From: Prorocentrum cordatum
Lineage: Eukaryota > Sar > Dinophyceae > Prorocentrales > Prorocentraceae
Direction of reading: 5' to 3'
NCBI GenBank assembly: GCA_963575745.1
Contig: CAUYUJ010020727.1
Location: forward strand, 383,501 to 447,500
DNA: 64,000 bases
Part shown: one piece after another, positions 9,574 through 18,605 of the stretch
Layout of the letters: each line of letters starts with the position of its first letter
Position numbering within the stretch: position 1 is the first letter of the stretch
Notes under the pieces: generated by a model
Database searches by the model: none
The model's input: the letters and a program-made list of their open reading frames with translations, nothing else
What the model was told of the DNA's origin: nothing
Translations under genes and position numbers: made by a program

Positions 9574-10180
9574 GTGTCGGTTTCCCTTGCCGAGCGTCTC
9601 AAAAAGGCCGCGGCCTCCCTGCCGCATCTTATAACTCATGCTCCCAAGAACCCATATTGCTCAGTATGCAATTGGGCCAAAGCTATCATAAGACAGCAGC
9701 GCAAAGCGCGCAACAAAGGGCTGAAGGTTCCCCGCCCACACGCTAACCCCACTTCGTTTGGACACCTGACGACGATGGATCATTGGTTCGCGATGGATGA
9801 ACTCTCGCGGGGGCTCCACGATGAGACCGCGTGCGTGACTTTTCGCGACCGAGCAACTGATTTCCTCGCCGCTCAGGGTGTGCACGACAAGTCTGCGGTT
9901 CACATTTGTAACTTTTGAGTAACCCTTAAGGCCCCGGGAGAGAAGTTAGAGTATTGTTATACAAGTGGTGCACGTGAGCTTGCAAGGGCATGTTACGAGC
10001 TCAAGATTGCCCATGATCCTACCATCCCAGGAAATAAGAAACAAAATGCTGCTGCCGAGCGTGCGAACGGAGTAGTACAGATGGGGGCCCGAGCGCTGCT
10101 CATGCAGGCTGGTCTCCCACAACCATATTGGACGTATGCCGTCAGATATTTTTTGTCTTTGCTACAATGCAAGGATACCT
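9574..10180 (+). pseudogene. Integrase: zinc-binding N-terminus and catalytic core, broken
   Basis: The same frame as the protease resumes after TAG 9571. The N-terminal zinc motif is visible as HLITHAPKNPYCSVCNWAK (H-H-C-C). The core begins GHLTTMDHWFAMDE, which supplies the first catalytic Asp. A TGA at 9916 interrupts the frame. Beyond it come TSGARELARACYELKI and NKKQNAAAERANGVV, in which the Glu of AAER is the third catalytic residue. The second catalytic Asp, usually in a YSDNA-type motif, is replaced: the aligned stretch reads YTSGA. Near 10150-10178 the reading shifts into the frame of the next entry. Function: insertion of element cDNA. This copy should be inactive. Confidence 0.75.
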
Positions 10181-11083
10181 GAGGCAGGGAAGTCTAGTTG
10201 GGAACGTCGCTTTGGACACATGTTTGAGGCGCCGCTTCTTCCCTTCGGGTCTCTCGTGCGCTATGTACCCCCGCCAGAGTCGAGATTTCGGACAGCTAAG
10301 ACTGGCGGGGCAATGATCCCTGGGATATACTTAGGGTATGTGCACAAAGCGGGGGGTATGGTTGGTCCAGAAAGCTACGTTGTGCCGCTGAGACAGCTAG
10401 ATGGGCTTGATGTGGATTCAGGGCGCACGCCCGAGGGAAAACGACCCACCATAGAGAAGTCTGATCAGGTCTACAGCAACATCCTGGACGGCACTGCAGA
10501 AGATCAATCTCCTCAGTTCCCTTTGAGGAAAGCGTGCGAGGAGGCAATGACCAAAGTGCGCTCCGTTGCGATCCCTCCAGCCAGAGAGGCCGCGGCCGCC
10601 CCAGACGGTTCGCGGCAGGGGGCAGGGGCACAATCGGTCAATCCGTTTTGTGCAGAAGATCCCGCCATAATTATGCCACCGCCTCCTCGAGGAGGCGAGG
10701 GCGCTCCACCACCAGACTCCGAGGCCGGTTCCGATGATGATGACGGTCCGGGGGGTTTATGCGTGGATGACGAGCCCGTGGTGATCGACGGCCGGGGCCC
10801 GCAGCGAGACTCTTGTCCAGACGAAGATAAGGATCAGAAGTTAGGTCTCGCACATATTGAGTATCGTTTGGATCGACAAGCTAACTTCTCAGCGGCCAAG
10901 CCGCGTGAGAAGGTTCCCGGAAAAGGGCAGCTCCTTGCTCGCGCGACCCAGAACCTTGATACGATGGAATACTTCGAAGACAGGGGCATTGTCGTCGGCC
11001 TAACGAGAGAGGAGTTGACGCAAAAGCTCCCGTTGACAGGCCGTCGCAAGACGTGCAGCATACGGGTTGTGTATTTTTTATGA
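10136..11083 (+). CDS. Integrase C-terminal region of the copia polyprotein
   Basis: Frame-shifted continuation of integrase, about 315 codons. It contains the conserved post-core motifs WERRFGHMF, PFGSLVRYVPP and PGIYLGYVHKAGG, in the order seen in copia integrase C-termini. After these come about 200 residues of low-complexity Pro/Asp/Glu linker (GGEGAPPPDSEAGSDDDDG) and then a short conserved-looking block ending RRKTCSIRVVYF. The hairpin at 10888-10909 is read here as AKPR. Position between integrase core and reverse transcriptase supports the assignment. Confidence 0.65.
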   Translation: MPSDIFCLCYNARIPEAGKSSWERRFGHMFEAPLLPFGSLVRYVPPPESRFRTAKTGGAMIPGIYLGYVHKAGGMVGPESYVVPLRQLDGLDVDSGRTPEGKRPTIEKSDQVYSNILDGTAEDQSPQFPLRKACEEAMTKVRSVAIPPAREAAAAPDGSRQGAGAQSVNPFCAEDPAIIMPPPPRGGEGAPPPDSEAGSDDDDGPGGLCVDDEPVVIDGRGPQRDSCPDEDKDQKLGLAHIEYRLDRQANFSAAKPREKVPGKGQLLARATQNLDTMEYFEDRGIVVGLTREELTQKLPLTGRRKTCSIRVVYFL

Positions 11084-11396
11084 TCCCGACTACGTTCCCG
11101 TGACCCGTGTGTGGGTCGCCGATCCAGATCCCAAGCGCGGTGCTCAGTGGCTGAAGAAATTGCCTGAATCCACCAATCCTGGAATTCATCCCGGACGCTG
11201 GTTCAACATGAATCAGGCTCAACGCCGGCAGGCCGTGGAGCAATGCAAGGCCGAAAAGAGAGGATTCTTTGGTATGGACGATCCCGGTCCTTGTCTTGGC
11301 CTCCTGCGTGACATACATAGGCTTGGATGTGGAAGATCCACCAACTCCGCCCGAGCCCGCAGTGGCCCAGCCACCCGCGGTTCGTCCACTCTCTGA
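11067..11396 (+). CDS. Linker segment between integrase and reverse transcriptase
   Basis: About 109 codons in a third frame, overlapping both neighbours. The first 70 residues (FYDPDYVPVTRVWVADPDP, then PGIHPGRWFNMNQAQ) look like real protein; the tail does not and gives way to the next frame near 11270-11330. It is best read as a piece of the same polyprotein bounded by frameshifts. No catalytic motif is present. Confidence 0.45.
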   Translation: MCIFYDPDYVPVTRVWVADPDPKRGAQWLKKLPESTNPGIHPGRWFNMNQAQRRQAVEQCKAEKRGFFGMDDPGPCLGLLRDIHRLGCGRSTNSARARSGPATRGSSTL

Positions 11397-12426
11397 GGAG
11401 ACCGCTGCCCACCTTGCGACGCATCCACAGGCAAGAAGAGCCGCGCCGTGGGTTGTTGAGCGATTCCGTCGCCAGGCGGCACAGGGCGGCCAAGCCGCAG
11501 CTGTAGCTACCGAGTCCTCTGAGGAGGATGATTCCGACGACTATCTTTCGGATGACGAGGATGTTTGGTGGAAGCAAGCATGGTGCGGTGGTGCCATAGC
11601 ACGTGGCGGAGGTCCCTCCAGCCCAGCCGGCAGGGGCCCGTTATCCGATGTGGATTCTGAGGTGACACAAGAGGCAAGCCTGACCTTGAGTCTGGCGGCC
11701 GCCGCGTCGCGGCGAAGCGCGCCTCGAATGCCGCCGCAACATAGCTCGGCCCCAATGCCCAGTCACCGGGACAAGGAAAGATTTGATTTGGATTACTTAT
11801 ACAACCCTTTTACTGATCTCATTGCAATTGTTGACGAGCCCTTCCAACTTCCCAGCGATTGGCAGCATGCTAGAATGGGTGCCGCTGTAGCTCGCTCCGT
11901 TTCCAATGTTGAGGCCCGGGCTAATCAAGATGCCCAGGCCGCCCTTAGAAAGGAATGGAACATATTGCGAGACATGGGCACATGGAGCGAGAAAAAGGTT
12001 AGATCATATTCCGATGTCGTTGCGGAACTTGAAGGACAGACTGCCCACTTTGGTCGTCTGTCCACAATCCTTGTCGAGAAGAACTCAGAGTTGCCACTCG
12101 GACACAAAGATCGTAAGTATGAAGGTTGGGTAGTTTTCGATGGTTCGGGCGTGAGAGATCAGAATAAGGATGTTGCTTTATTCCAAGAACTTCCCAGCAG
12201 TCCTGCTACAATGCAGGCCAGCAAAGCAGCTGATACTTACGGGCTCTTCGACGGTCATAGTATTGAACAAGCCGATGCCCGTCGGGCTTACATTCAGTCA
12301 AAGTTGGGTGGCACCCCAACGTGGGTATTCCTACCCCGTGATGAGTGGCCCGAGTCATGGTCGCATATGCGCAATCCCGTATGCCCATTGATTTTATCTT
12401 TATACGGGCACCCTGATGCAGGATGA
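11269..12426 (+). pseudogene. Reverse transcriptase N-terminal half (copia type), ends at TGA
   Basis: After about 170 residues of acidic linker, the copia reverse transcriptase begins near residue 190 with EWNILRDMGTW. Recognisable motifs follow: KYEGWVVFDGSGVRDQN, AADTYGLFDGHSIEQADA (motif A region, with the catalytic Asp in QADARRAY), then WVFLPRDEWP and SLYGHPDAG. The TGA at 12424 interrupts what should be GHPDAG-x-YWGQRCEGH; the frame is intact on both sides, so this is a nonsense mutation in the middle of the enzyme. Continues in the next entry. Confidence 0.8.
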
Positions 12427-13860
12427 TATTGGGGGCAACGCTGCGAAGGGCACGTTGCGGCTAAAGGATTTGTTAAATGTAGTTCATGGTGCAGCTGCTA
12501 TTTGCATAAAGAACTGAAGCTATTTTTGATCATTTACGTTGACGATTTTAAGCTGGCTGGCCCTGTAGACAAGCTAGCTGAAGGTTGGATGTTGCTACGA
12601 ACCCCATCTCACAATTGCCCGGAAGGCATAGAGATAGACCCTCCGACCGCGGTCGGACGATATTTGGGTTGTGAATATCGGCTGTCTACACAGTTTGTCA
12701 AGTGGCAACGTGAGTTGCCCACGACTTTGGACCCGCCGCCTCCTAAAGCCAAAAAGAACGCCTCCGTCCCAGACGAGAGCGACGAGGAGGAAACGGGGGG
12801 TGACTCGACGGCCCAGCCGCCCGAGCCATACCAACCGAGAGAACCCAAACAGGCCAGAGTCATAGAATACGACATGACTGAATTCTCCGAAGCCTGTGTC
12901 ACTTTATATGCACAACTCACGGATACTGACCCGGCTACTTATCCTGCCGCGGGCACCCCGTTTGGCCCCGAACTTGCCGACCTCGAAGACGGCCAAGGCG
13001 GCCCTAGAGGTGAAATTTGCTCTCCTGCAGAGGAAGCAATGGCCTCCGCGTTACATATAAAAGTTGACGTTGGGCCCCCAGATCAAGAAATTGTTGTGCA
13101 CGGCCTTAACGCCGCAGCGGCCAGCCTCAATGATCCGGAGCCACCGACCCAGTCGGGAGTGCTCCAGCCCATCGCGGCGAAAGTCTTGATGAAGATCCCT
13201 TATGGTGAGAGAATGGCTCGATGCGACCTGCTCCGCGCCGCGTGTCACACGGCCAGCTGCATTACCAAATGGACAGAGCAACAAGACATGGATCTCTTCT
13301 GCCTCATTTGTTACATCAAATGTACTTCTCATTGCCGCATGTCTTTATGGGTAGGTGACAGAATGGAGGATGTCTTGTTGAATCAATACTCTGACGCGGA
13401 CCTGGCCAGTGACATCCGAACACATAGGAGCACGAGTGCCAGTTATCAAGCAATTTGGGGCCCATGCACTAGGGCTGGGCAAGCTATGGGATCTCAGCGA
13501 CAAACATGCGTTTCCCATAGTACTCTTGAGGCAGAAACTGTGGCTGCTGACCTTGCCCTGCGAAAAGAGCTGCTAACAGCCCTTCCGCTTTGGGAAATAA
13601 TGCTTGGACGACAGATGCGTTGTTTGTTTTTAGAGGACAACCAGGTGGCATGCAAGGTCAGTGAAGCCGGAAGGTACATGAAGCTTATGCACCTACGCGA
13701 ACTCATCGCATTGATGCTGCTGCAGTATCTGAACAGTTTTCTCGAGGTATCGTTGAGCTTCAGCACGGACGGACTCAACGTGAAGCTGCCGACGTTGGAA
13801 CGAACAGGTTCACAGACCCTTTGGCCTGGGTTAAGGTATTATATCTCGTCGACGTTGTGA
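12427..13860 (+). CDS. Reverse transcriptase C-terminal half and RNase H (copia type)
   Basis: Same frame as the previous entry. The active-site motif LIIYVDDFKLAG (YVDD) lies at about 12529-12564. After a charged linker the RNase H/terminal domain shows YSDADLASDIRTHRSTSA, SHSTLEAETVAADLALR and LFLEDNQVACKVSEAGRY, the standard copia RNase H signature set with its acidic residues. Near 13740 the true reading moves to the frame of the next entry, where the sequence around 13770-13820 (HGRTQREAADVGTNRFTDPLAW) resembles the usual ADxFTKxL terminus. Function: synthesis of element cDNA and removal of template RNA. Confidence 0.8.
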   Translation, partial: YWGQRCEGHVAAKGFVKCSSWCSCYLHKELKLFLIIYVDDFKLAGPVDKLAEGWMLLRTPSHNCPEGIEIDPPTAVGRYLGCEYRLSTQFVKWQRELPTTLDPPPPKAKKNASVPDESDEEETGGDSTAQPPEPYQPREPKQARVIEYDMTEFSEACVTLYAQLTDTDPATYPAAGTPFGPELADLEDGQGGPRGEICSPAEEAMASALHIKVDVGPPDQEIVVHGLNAAAASLNDPEPPTQSGVLQPIAAKVLMKIPYGERMARCDLLRAACHTASCITKWTEQQDMDLFCLICYIKCTSHCRMSLWVGDRMEDVLLNQYSDADLASDIRTHRSTSASYQAIWGPCTRAGQAMGSQRQTCVSHSTLEAETVAADLALRKELLTALPLWEIMLGRQMRCLFLEDNQVACKVSEAGRYMKLMHLRELIALMLLQYLNSFLEVSLSFSTDGLNVKLPTLERTGSQTLWPGLRYYISSTL

Positions 13861-14645
13861 CTCCTAAATTTTGGACCGCCAAGCGGTGCCAAGACTATTT
13901 AGATTCGACGTTTTCAGACGGCCTCCCCCTGAAACCCGGGGGGATTCTGAAGCCCCGCGTAGGTCCGAGTTCGGCTTTGCGGAGAGGAGCTGTTGTACCT
14001 AGCAAAAAGATGAACAAGAAAAAGAAGCGCCCCAACAAGGGCAAGCCCGCTGTGCTTTCTTCAAAACCAATAAATACCCCAGCGGCACCCGACGGCGCCC
14101 AGCGCCCGGCTACCACCGAGGCCGCCCCCGGCCAAGCCGTGGTGGCGAACGCCCCCGGCCAAGCCGTGGCGGCGAATGCGCCCGGCCAAGCCGTGGAAGC
14201 AAGTACAATTACCCCTGTTACGAATGAAGAAGGTTCCAGGAGAAGCTCCGATAGACCCAGGTCGATGGAGGAGATTGAGATGAGAGCGATGTTTGCTATA
14301 ACCGACAGCGGAAGCGAATCTGATACATCGAATCTGTCAAAAGCGATGCGTGAAGAACGATCGAGCATCGAGCCAGTTAACACCGAGCAAGCAGAAGACG
14401 TGCTCGGCTACAACCTTCTTCTTCCTCACATCCCGCCTGCTGCTATTGCTAATTGCCAGGATAGGAGGGATCAATGGACACAACACGGACAGAGTCTTAA
14501 ACGAGGGCACTTTCTTCCCAGTTTTGTCACGTTTACGCCGGCAAATACCGATTGCCCAGTTGACCCGGAAAGATTAGATGATTGGCGTCGCACCTATGCA
14601 ATCAATACCCGACATGGTTTGACTATAGACCGCACGGATATTTGA
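13821..14645 (+). CDS. Polyprotein C-terminus and post-Pol linker with triple GQAV repeat
   Basis: About 274 codons. The first 20 residues complete the RNase H domain from the previous frame. Next come a basic stretch (MNKKKKRPNKGKP) and three tandem near-identical hairpin copies at 14129, 14156 and 14183, read as APGQAV each time. The C-terminal 150 residues are hydrophilic, with a possibly structured end (LPHIPPAAIANCQDRRDQW). The reading appears to continue in frame beyond TGA 14643 for about 100 bases. No function can be assigned; it is the hinge between Pol and the accessory region. Confidence 0.5.
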   Translation: MAWVKVLYLVDVVTPKFWTAKRCQDYLDSTFSDGLPLKPGGILKPRVGPSSALRRGAVVPSKKMNKKKKRPNKGKPAVLSSKPINTPAAPDGAQRPATTEAAPGQAVVANAPGQAVAANAPGQAVEASTITPVTNEEGSRRSSDRPRSMEEIEMRAMFAITDSGSESDTSNLSKAMREERSSIEPVNTEQAEDVLGYNLLLPHIPPAAIANCQDRRDQWTQHGQSLKRGHFLPSFVTFTPANTDCPVDPERLDDWRRTYAINTRHGLTIDRTDI

Positions 14646-14676
14646 CGCGACGAAGATAATAAATATCATCACCCCT

Positions 14677-16257
14677 TTGAGCAGAATCCGGATGGCGATT
14701 CCAGCGATGGCGACTATCACACAAGTACATGGACCGGCTGGGCGGAATTCTGGATCCGGGAAGATTGCTCCGGCCACCCAGTGGACCGGAGATCGACTCT
14801 TGTTAGAATGCTGTTGTGGCCCTCAGAGCAGGATCGGAAACCCCAAGAATGTTGTCGATAATTCGTGTAAGGTAATTCGGCACACGGAGAAGGAAGATAT
14901 GAGAACCGATAAGGGACGAAGGTTGGCTCTGATTGACATAAAGACGTTCAAGGGAAAACACATCACGTTATGGGGCTCTATGCCCTGTACAGGAGGTCCC
15001 CCCTGGCAATACGTGAACGAAGCCCATTATTTTCGTATTGGAAACCATAGAGCGATGCGTAGGCTTCGAGGTATTAGGACAGACTTCAGATATCTGTTTT
15101 GGAATTTCCGCGAGATTGCCCGTGCTGTGCGCAAGACGGGGGGTACTGTTTGCCTTGAATGGCCAACTCAGTGTAATTATTGGAGGGATCCCCAGGTGAA
15201 AGAGTTCATGAGAGAGCTTGAGTTTGTCAAAACGGCTTTGCATGGGTGCGCGTATGGATTGAGGGACAGCAAGGGTAATTTCATGAAAAAGCCTTGGGCG
15301 ATCGCATCCACGTCTCCCGATGCGACGGAGGGGCTCGAGCGCAGGTGCGATGGCGCGCACGAGCACGTTGAGGCCAGAGAAAGGGAGTGTAAGTCAGCAG
15401 AAGATTACACGGATGCCTTCGCCAAACAGGTTCACATTGTTGTCGCTCGTGCCGCGGAGCGCATGTTGTCGTCTCGTCGTCGTCCCGTCTCATCGTCTGA
15501 TTCCATATGTGCCGCTGCCGTTTTGTCTCCAGAGCTTGCGCGGGCTGCCCAGCGGCTGGCCCCCCCTCGGACCGCGCGGCCGCCTTGTTGCGGCTGTTCG
15601 GGCTTTGCCCGCCGCGGCCCCCGCGCGCCCGATTGGTCATTGACCAAACCCATGTGCCAACCGCTGGGTACCCCAGCGGCTAAGCCGTCGGGGGAGGATC
15701 TGATTTCGGCTTGCTCGGATGACATTATATACGAACTCGCTCCTGAGTTGCCTGAGGAGGGAGAACCCCCGATCGAGCCTAAAGGAAAGGCTCCTTCAAA
15801 TCCAATTCGAGAGGCACCCCCATCGGCCCAGTCGAGTGGGGATGTCGCCCCGCCGGCCCAGCCGGCCGGGGAAACGGCTGACCCTTTTAGTCCGAGTGAT
15901 GTCGTGATGAATGTTGACATCGAAATGGAGGGCAGAATTGAGATTCACGCACAAGAGATCGCAGCTCGCAAGAGAGCTGCCTCCGCTGCTATTGATGACA
16001 ACAAGCCTGCCAAGAGGACAGCTGTCTCTTCGCAGGGGGAATATTGTCCCCGCGAGGAGAGACCCATCTCTCGTTGCTTTCCGGACAAGACCGAATGGTC
16101 CAGGCCTAGTTATGCGGGGAACATTAGGTTCGCACGCAACAAGGGGATGGAGTTGGCGCTTCACGACGTGGAGACACAATATATAATACATACGGGACGA
16201 CCAAGTCGTTACCGCACTGAAGGCAGATTTAGCCGATACTTCCCAGACGATCTTTGA
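14677..16257 (+). CDS. Accessory ORF with a methyltransferase-like domain
   Basis: About 526 codons. Residues about 38-250 have the layout of a Rossmann-type methyltransferase: an entry motif LLLECCCGPQSRIG (position of the SAM-binding loop), then WGSMPCTGGPPWQYVN, in which PC sits where cytosine-5 methyltransferases have their catalytic Pro-Cys, then GGTVCLEWPTQCNYW, comparable to the ENV motif region. This is inference from motif order; SAM-binding glycines are sparse. From memory, related segments occur in other dinoflagellate copia-like proteins, which I cannot verify here. The C-terminal half is Pro-rich linker with hairpins at 15671 and 15848, followed by a short basic domain (RKRAASAAIDDNKPAKRT). 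It could instead be a structural domain derived from such an enzyme. Confidence 0.5.
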   Translation: MSRIRMAIPAMATITQVHGPAGRNSGSGKIAPATQWTGDRLLLECCCGPQSRIGNPKNVVDNSCKVIRHTEKEDMRTDKGRRLALIDIKTFKGKHITLWGSMPCTGGPPWQYVNEAHYFRIGNHRAMRRLRGIRTDFRYLFWNFREIARAVRKTGGTVCLEWPTQCNYWRDPQVKEFMRELEFVKTALHGCAYGLRDSKGNFMKKPWAIASTSPDATEGLERRCDGAHEHVEARERECKSAEDYTDAFAKQVHIVVARAAERMLSSRRRPVSSSDSICAAAVLSPELARAAQRLAPPRTARPPCCGCSGFARRGPRAPDWSLTKPMCQPLGTPAAKPSGEDLISACSDDIIYELAPELPEEGEPPIEPKGKAPSNPIREAPPSAQSSGDVAPPAQPAGETADPFSPSDVVMNVDIEMEGRIEIHAQEIAARKRAASAAIDDNKPAKRTAVSSQGEYCPREERPISRCFPDKTEWSRPSYAGNIRFARNKGMELALHDVETQYIIHTGRPSRYRTEGRFSRYFPDDL

Positions 16258-16318
16258 GCGTCTATTTTCTCGAGTCTCACAAGACCCATGGATTGTCCAT
16301 TGGACTACATTCGACAGA

Positions 16319-16700
16319 ATGGCAACGTGCCGTTTTGATTGTGTTCCTCCAAAACTTGACCAGATTCCTGTGGGTACTTACTTTCAATCGTACCCTGATG
16401 AAATGACGAAGCTGGTTTGCAGATTGTACACAAACGCGCCGGGGGGGACTCGACGCCCCGCCCGAACTCTCGAAAAGGGAGAGTTCGTGGGTCCCACTGT
16501 TGGCCCAGCCATTCGGAGGAGAACGATGTACGGCGACTTTGTGAAAGTCCCAGTGAGGGGCAGCAAGACAGAAGGTGCTCCCGTTTTGTGGTTGAACATG
16601 TGGGGCCCTTCGCCGCACGCGCACACGCGCACACGCACCGCCCCGCGGCAAGGCCACTGGGGACGGTTGGGGTACGATATACGCCCTCCCCGTTGTCAAA
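16319..16700 (+). pseudogene. Accessory-region coding fragment, frameshifted at its end
   Basis: A protein-like frame with FDCVPPKLDQIPVGTYFQSYPDE and LEKGEFVGPTVGPAIRRRTMYGDF. The reading passes into the frame of the next entry around 16660-16690, where YALPVVKGRSYMPVHVVEEALTDSA continues in the same style. It joins the methyltransferase-like ORF and the next one; no fold recognised. Confidence 0.4.
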
Positions 16701-16712
16701 GGCAGATCTTAC

Positions 16713-18041
16713 ATGCCAGTGCATGTTGTCGAGGAGGCCCTCACCGATTCAGCCAGAGCCAATTATTTTGAGTCCTCCCCTCAGCAGGCGGTGGCCTGGC
16801 GAACGGCTGCACCTTGGTGGGCGCGCCCATGCAACCTCGATGCATGGCTCGCGAAGGATGGCCTTGAAGACGGTGCTGGCGTGACTGAAAAGCAGCACCC
16901 CCCGCCAGACGCAGAGGCTGAGGCTGACCAGCACGACCCAGTCGTTGCTGGAGAGAGGCCAAATTTGCTTGAAAATCCCGAGCAGCGACGCCCTGAGGCG
17001 CCCTCAGAGGGCCCTCCTAACTACAGAGAGGAGGGCCCCGACTGGGCGCCGAAAAAGCCACGCTTGGGAGTGGAGATGTCGACCGACCCAGTCGGTTCGG
17101 CAAGCCGCCGAGCGAACATTGCCATCGCGCATCCTTTGGCCGGATCTGGCCCACAAAAGCCTTTGGGCAATCCTGGAACTGGTCGGCAGGCGGCCGGCGG
17201 ATCATCCGCTGGGTCAGCCTCGAATCCAGCTGCCCCGCCGAGCCAAGCCGATGGCAGGGCGGGCGGTGGCTCTCCTCCCGGCCCGGCCGGCGGTGGAGGT
17301 GCTCCGTCCAGCCCAGGTGGCTCTCCCACTGGAAACCCCACCCCTTCTGGCAACCCCCCTGGGGGCGGCGGTGGAGGTGGGCCCCCGGGCGCGGGGCCGA
17401 CGGCGGCGAGTGGCGAGGGGAATGGCCCGCCCTACCTAGGGAGGGGCCCCTGGAACGCCCTCGACTATCTCTGGATAAAGGGAGGGTGTGCTGCGGACCC
17501 CAAGCCGCCACCACGCGAATGGGACTCTCGCGTGTCCGAGACTCTTCATCTTTATGTTGATATTACAGATCCCCGGTTGAAGGCCCGGGCATGCAAGTTG
17601 TCGTTCCTTCAGAGGTGCCAGGCTATAACTGATATTGCCCGCCAGAATGGACATTCATGGATCCCTTTTGTTGGCGATGACCTTGCGGCCATGATGGCCG
17701 CAAATAAATGTGTTAAGGACTTTGTCCACCCTGTGTGCTTGATGGATTGCAATCAATGCAAGTTTTGGTCTTGTTCCATACATATTGTCTCTGACTCTAC
17801 GATCGCGTTTCGGAATGCGTCCAGGAAAGTCACGAATAGCCATCTCCCTCAGTACTTTATGCAAGAGCACGTGCACAGCGTGTCTTCTAAGATCATGAGC
17901 GGATGCATGGCCCCCAGTCTTCGGGAAGAGGCTCGAAAGCACAAATGGCAAGAGCATCAGTACTACCAGAAAGGGATTCATACGCCGGCGCGTTTCATAG
18001 TTTGGATTTTAATGATATTGCTGATGGAACCGGTGACTTGA
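16713..18041 (+). CDS. Accessory ORF with Gly/Pro-rich linker and helical C-terminal domain
   Basis: About 442 codons. The N-terminal 60 residues continue the preceding fragment. Residues about 60-250 are a Pro/Gly/Ser/Ala-rich linker carrying hairpins at 16929 and 17081. Residues about 260-430 look structured: EWDSRVSETLHLYVDITD, LSFLQRCQAITDIARQNGHSW, and a Cys-rich part CLMDCNQCKFWSC. The last 25 residues are out of frame; the true reading moves to the next entry near 17990. The family is unknown to me. The Cys cluster could bind metal, but the spacing matches no named motif. Confidence 0.45.
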   Translation: MPVHVVEEALTDSARANYFESSPQQAVAWRTAAPWWARPCNLDAWLAKDGLEDGAGVTEKQHPPPDAEAEADQHDPVVAGERPNLLENPEQRRPEAPSEGPPNYREEGPDWAPKKPRLGVEMSTDPVGSASRRANIAIAHPLAGSGPQKPLGNPGTGRQAAGGSSAGSASNPAAPPSQADGRAGGGSPPGPAGGGGAPSSPGGSPTGNPTPSGNPPGGGGGGGPPGAGPTAASGEGNGPPYLGRGPWNALDYLWIKGGCAADPKPPPREWDSRVSETLHLYVDITDPRLKARACKLSFLQRCQAITDIARQNGHSWIPFVGDDLAAMMAANKCVKDFVHPVCLMDCNQCKFWSCSIHIVSDSTIAFRNASRKVTNSHLPQYFMQEHVHSVSSKIMSGCMAPSLREEARKHKWQEHQYYQKGIHTPARFIVWILMILLMEPVT

Positions 18042-18600
18042 ACGGAGTTGGCACAGAGGGGAAGCGACAAGAAAATCCAACTCTATTCGCTGGAACCCTC
18101 CGAGTAATGGTAGAGGTAGCTGAGCGCCATGTAGACGAAGCGATCTCTCGCTCGAAGGATGGAGCGATAGAGGTCATGTACATTGGCGGGGGCCACAGGT
18201 GCTGGAGGTCGGCCGGGGACTGCGTGAACCGAACGTGGGATGACGTTGCCACCGTCGTCCGGGCTCGAATGAACCGTCGGATTGAAGGCTGCAAAGCTGT
18301 GGGAACATCCCCGTGCATCATGATTATTGACGGTGCGTGTCTGTATCGCAAATTGCAGCACCCACCAGGGATGTTTTACCAATTTGTGTCTGAACATAGT
18401 AACTATAAGGTGGACAGGGACTGACAAATTGTGAATGCGAAAGCGGCCGAGATGTGCGTTGAGCACATGTTTAAGGCCGCTAAACTCGCCGTATTGTTCT
18501 TGTATCAACCCTCCGGCGGCCCAGCCGTTCAGGGGGGTGGCCCATCGAAGAAAGACAAGAGCCGATGGGTAGACATTGTAAGAGGCTGCCATTGATGAGC
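17990..18600 (+). pseudogene. Accessory coding segment with an in-frame TGA
   Basis: Continuation of the previous domain in another frame: AFHSLDFNDIADGTGDLNG, then VMVEVAERHVDEAISRSKDG, AIEVMYIGGGHRCW and SPCIMIIDGACLYRK. Two hydrophobic strands (IEVMYI and CIMIID) separated by a helix suggest an alpha/beta fold, but no catalytic signature is identifiable. TGA at 18422 is followed by the same frame (NAKAAEMCVEHMFKAAKLAVLFLYQPSGG), so it is an internal stop. Confidence 0.45.
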
Positions 18601-18605
18601 TAGTC

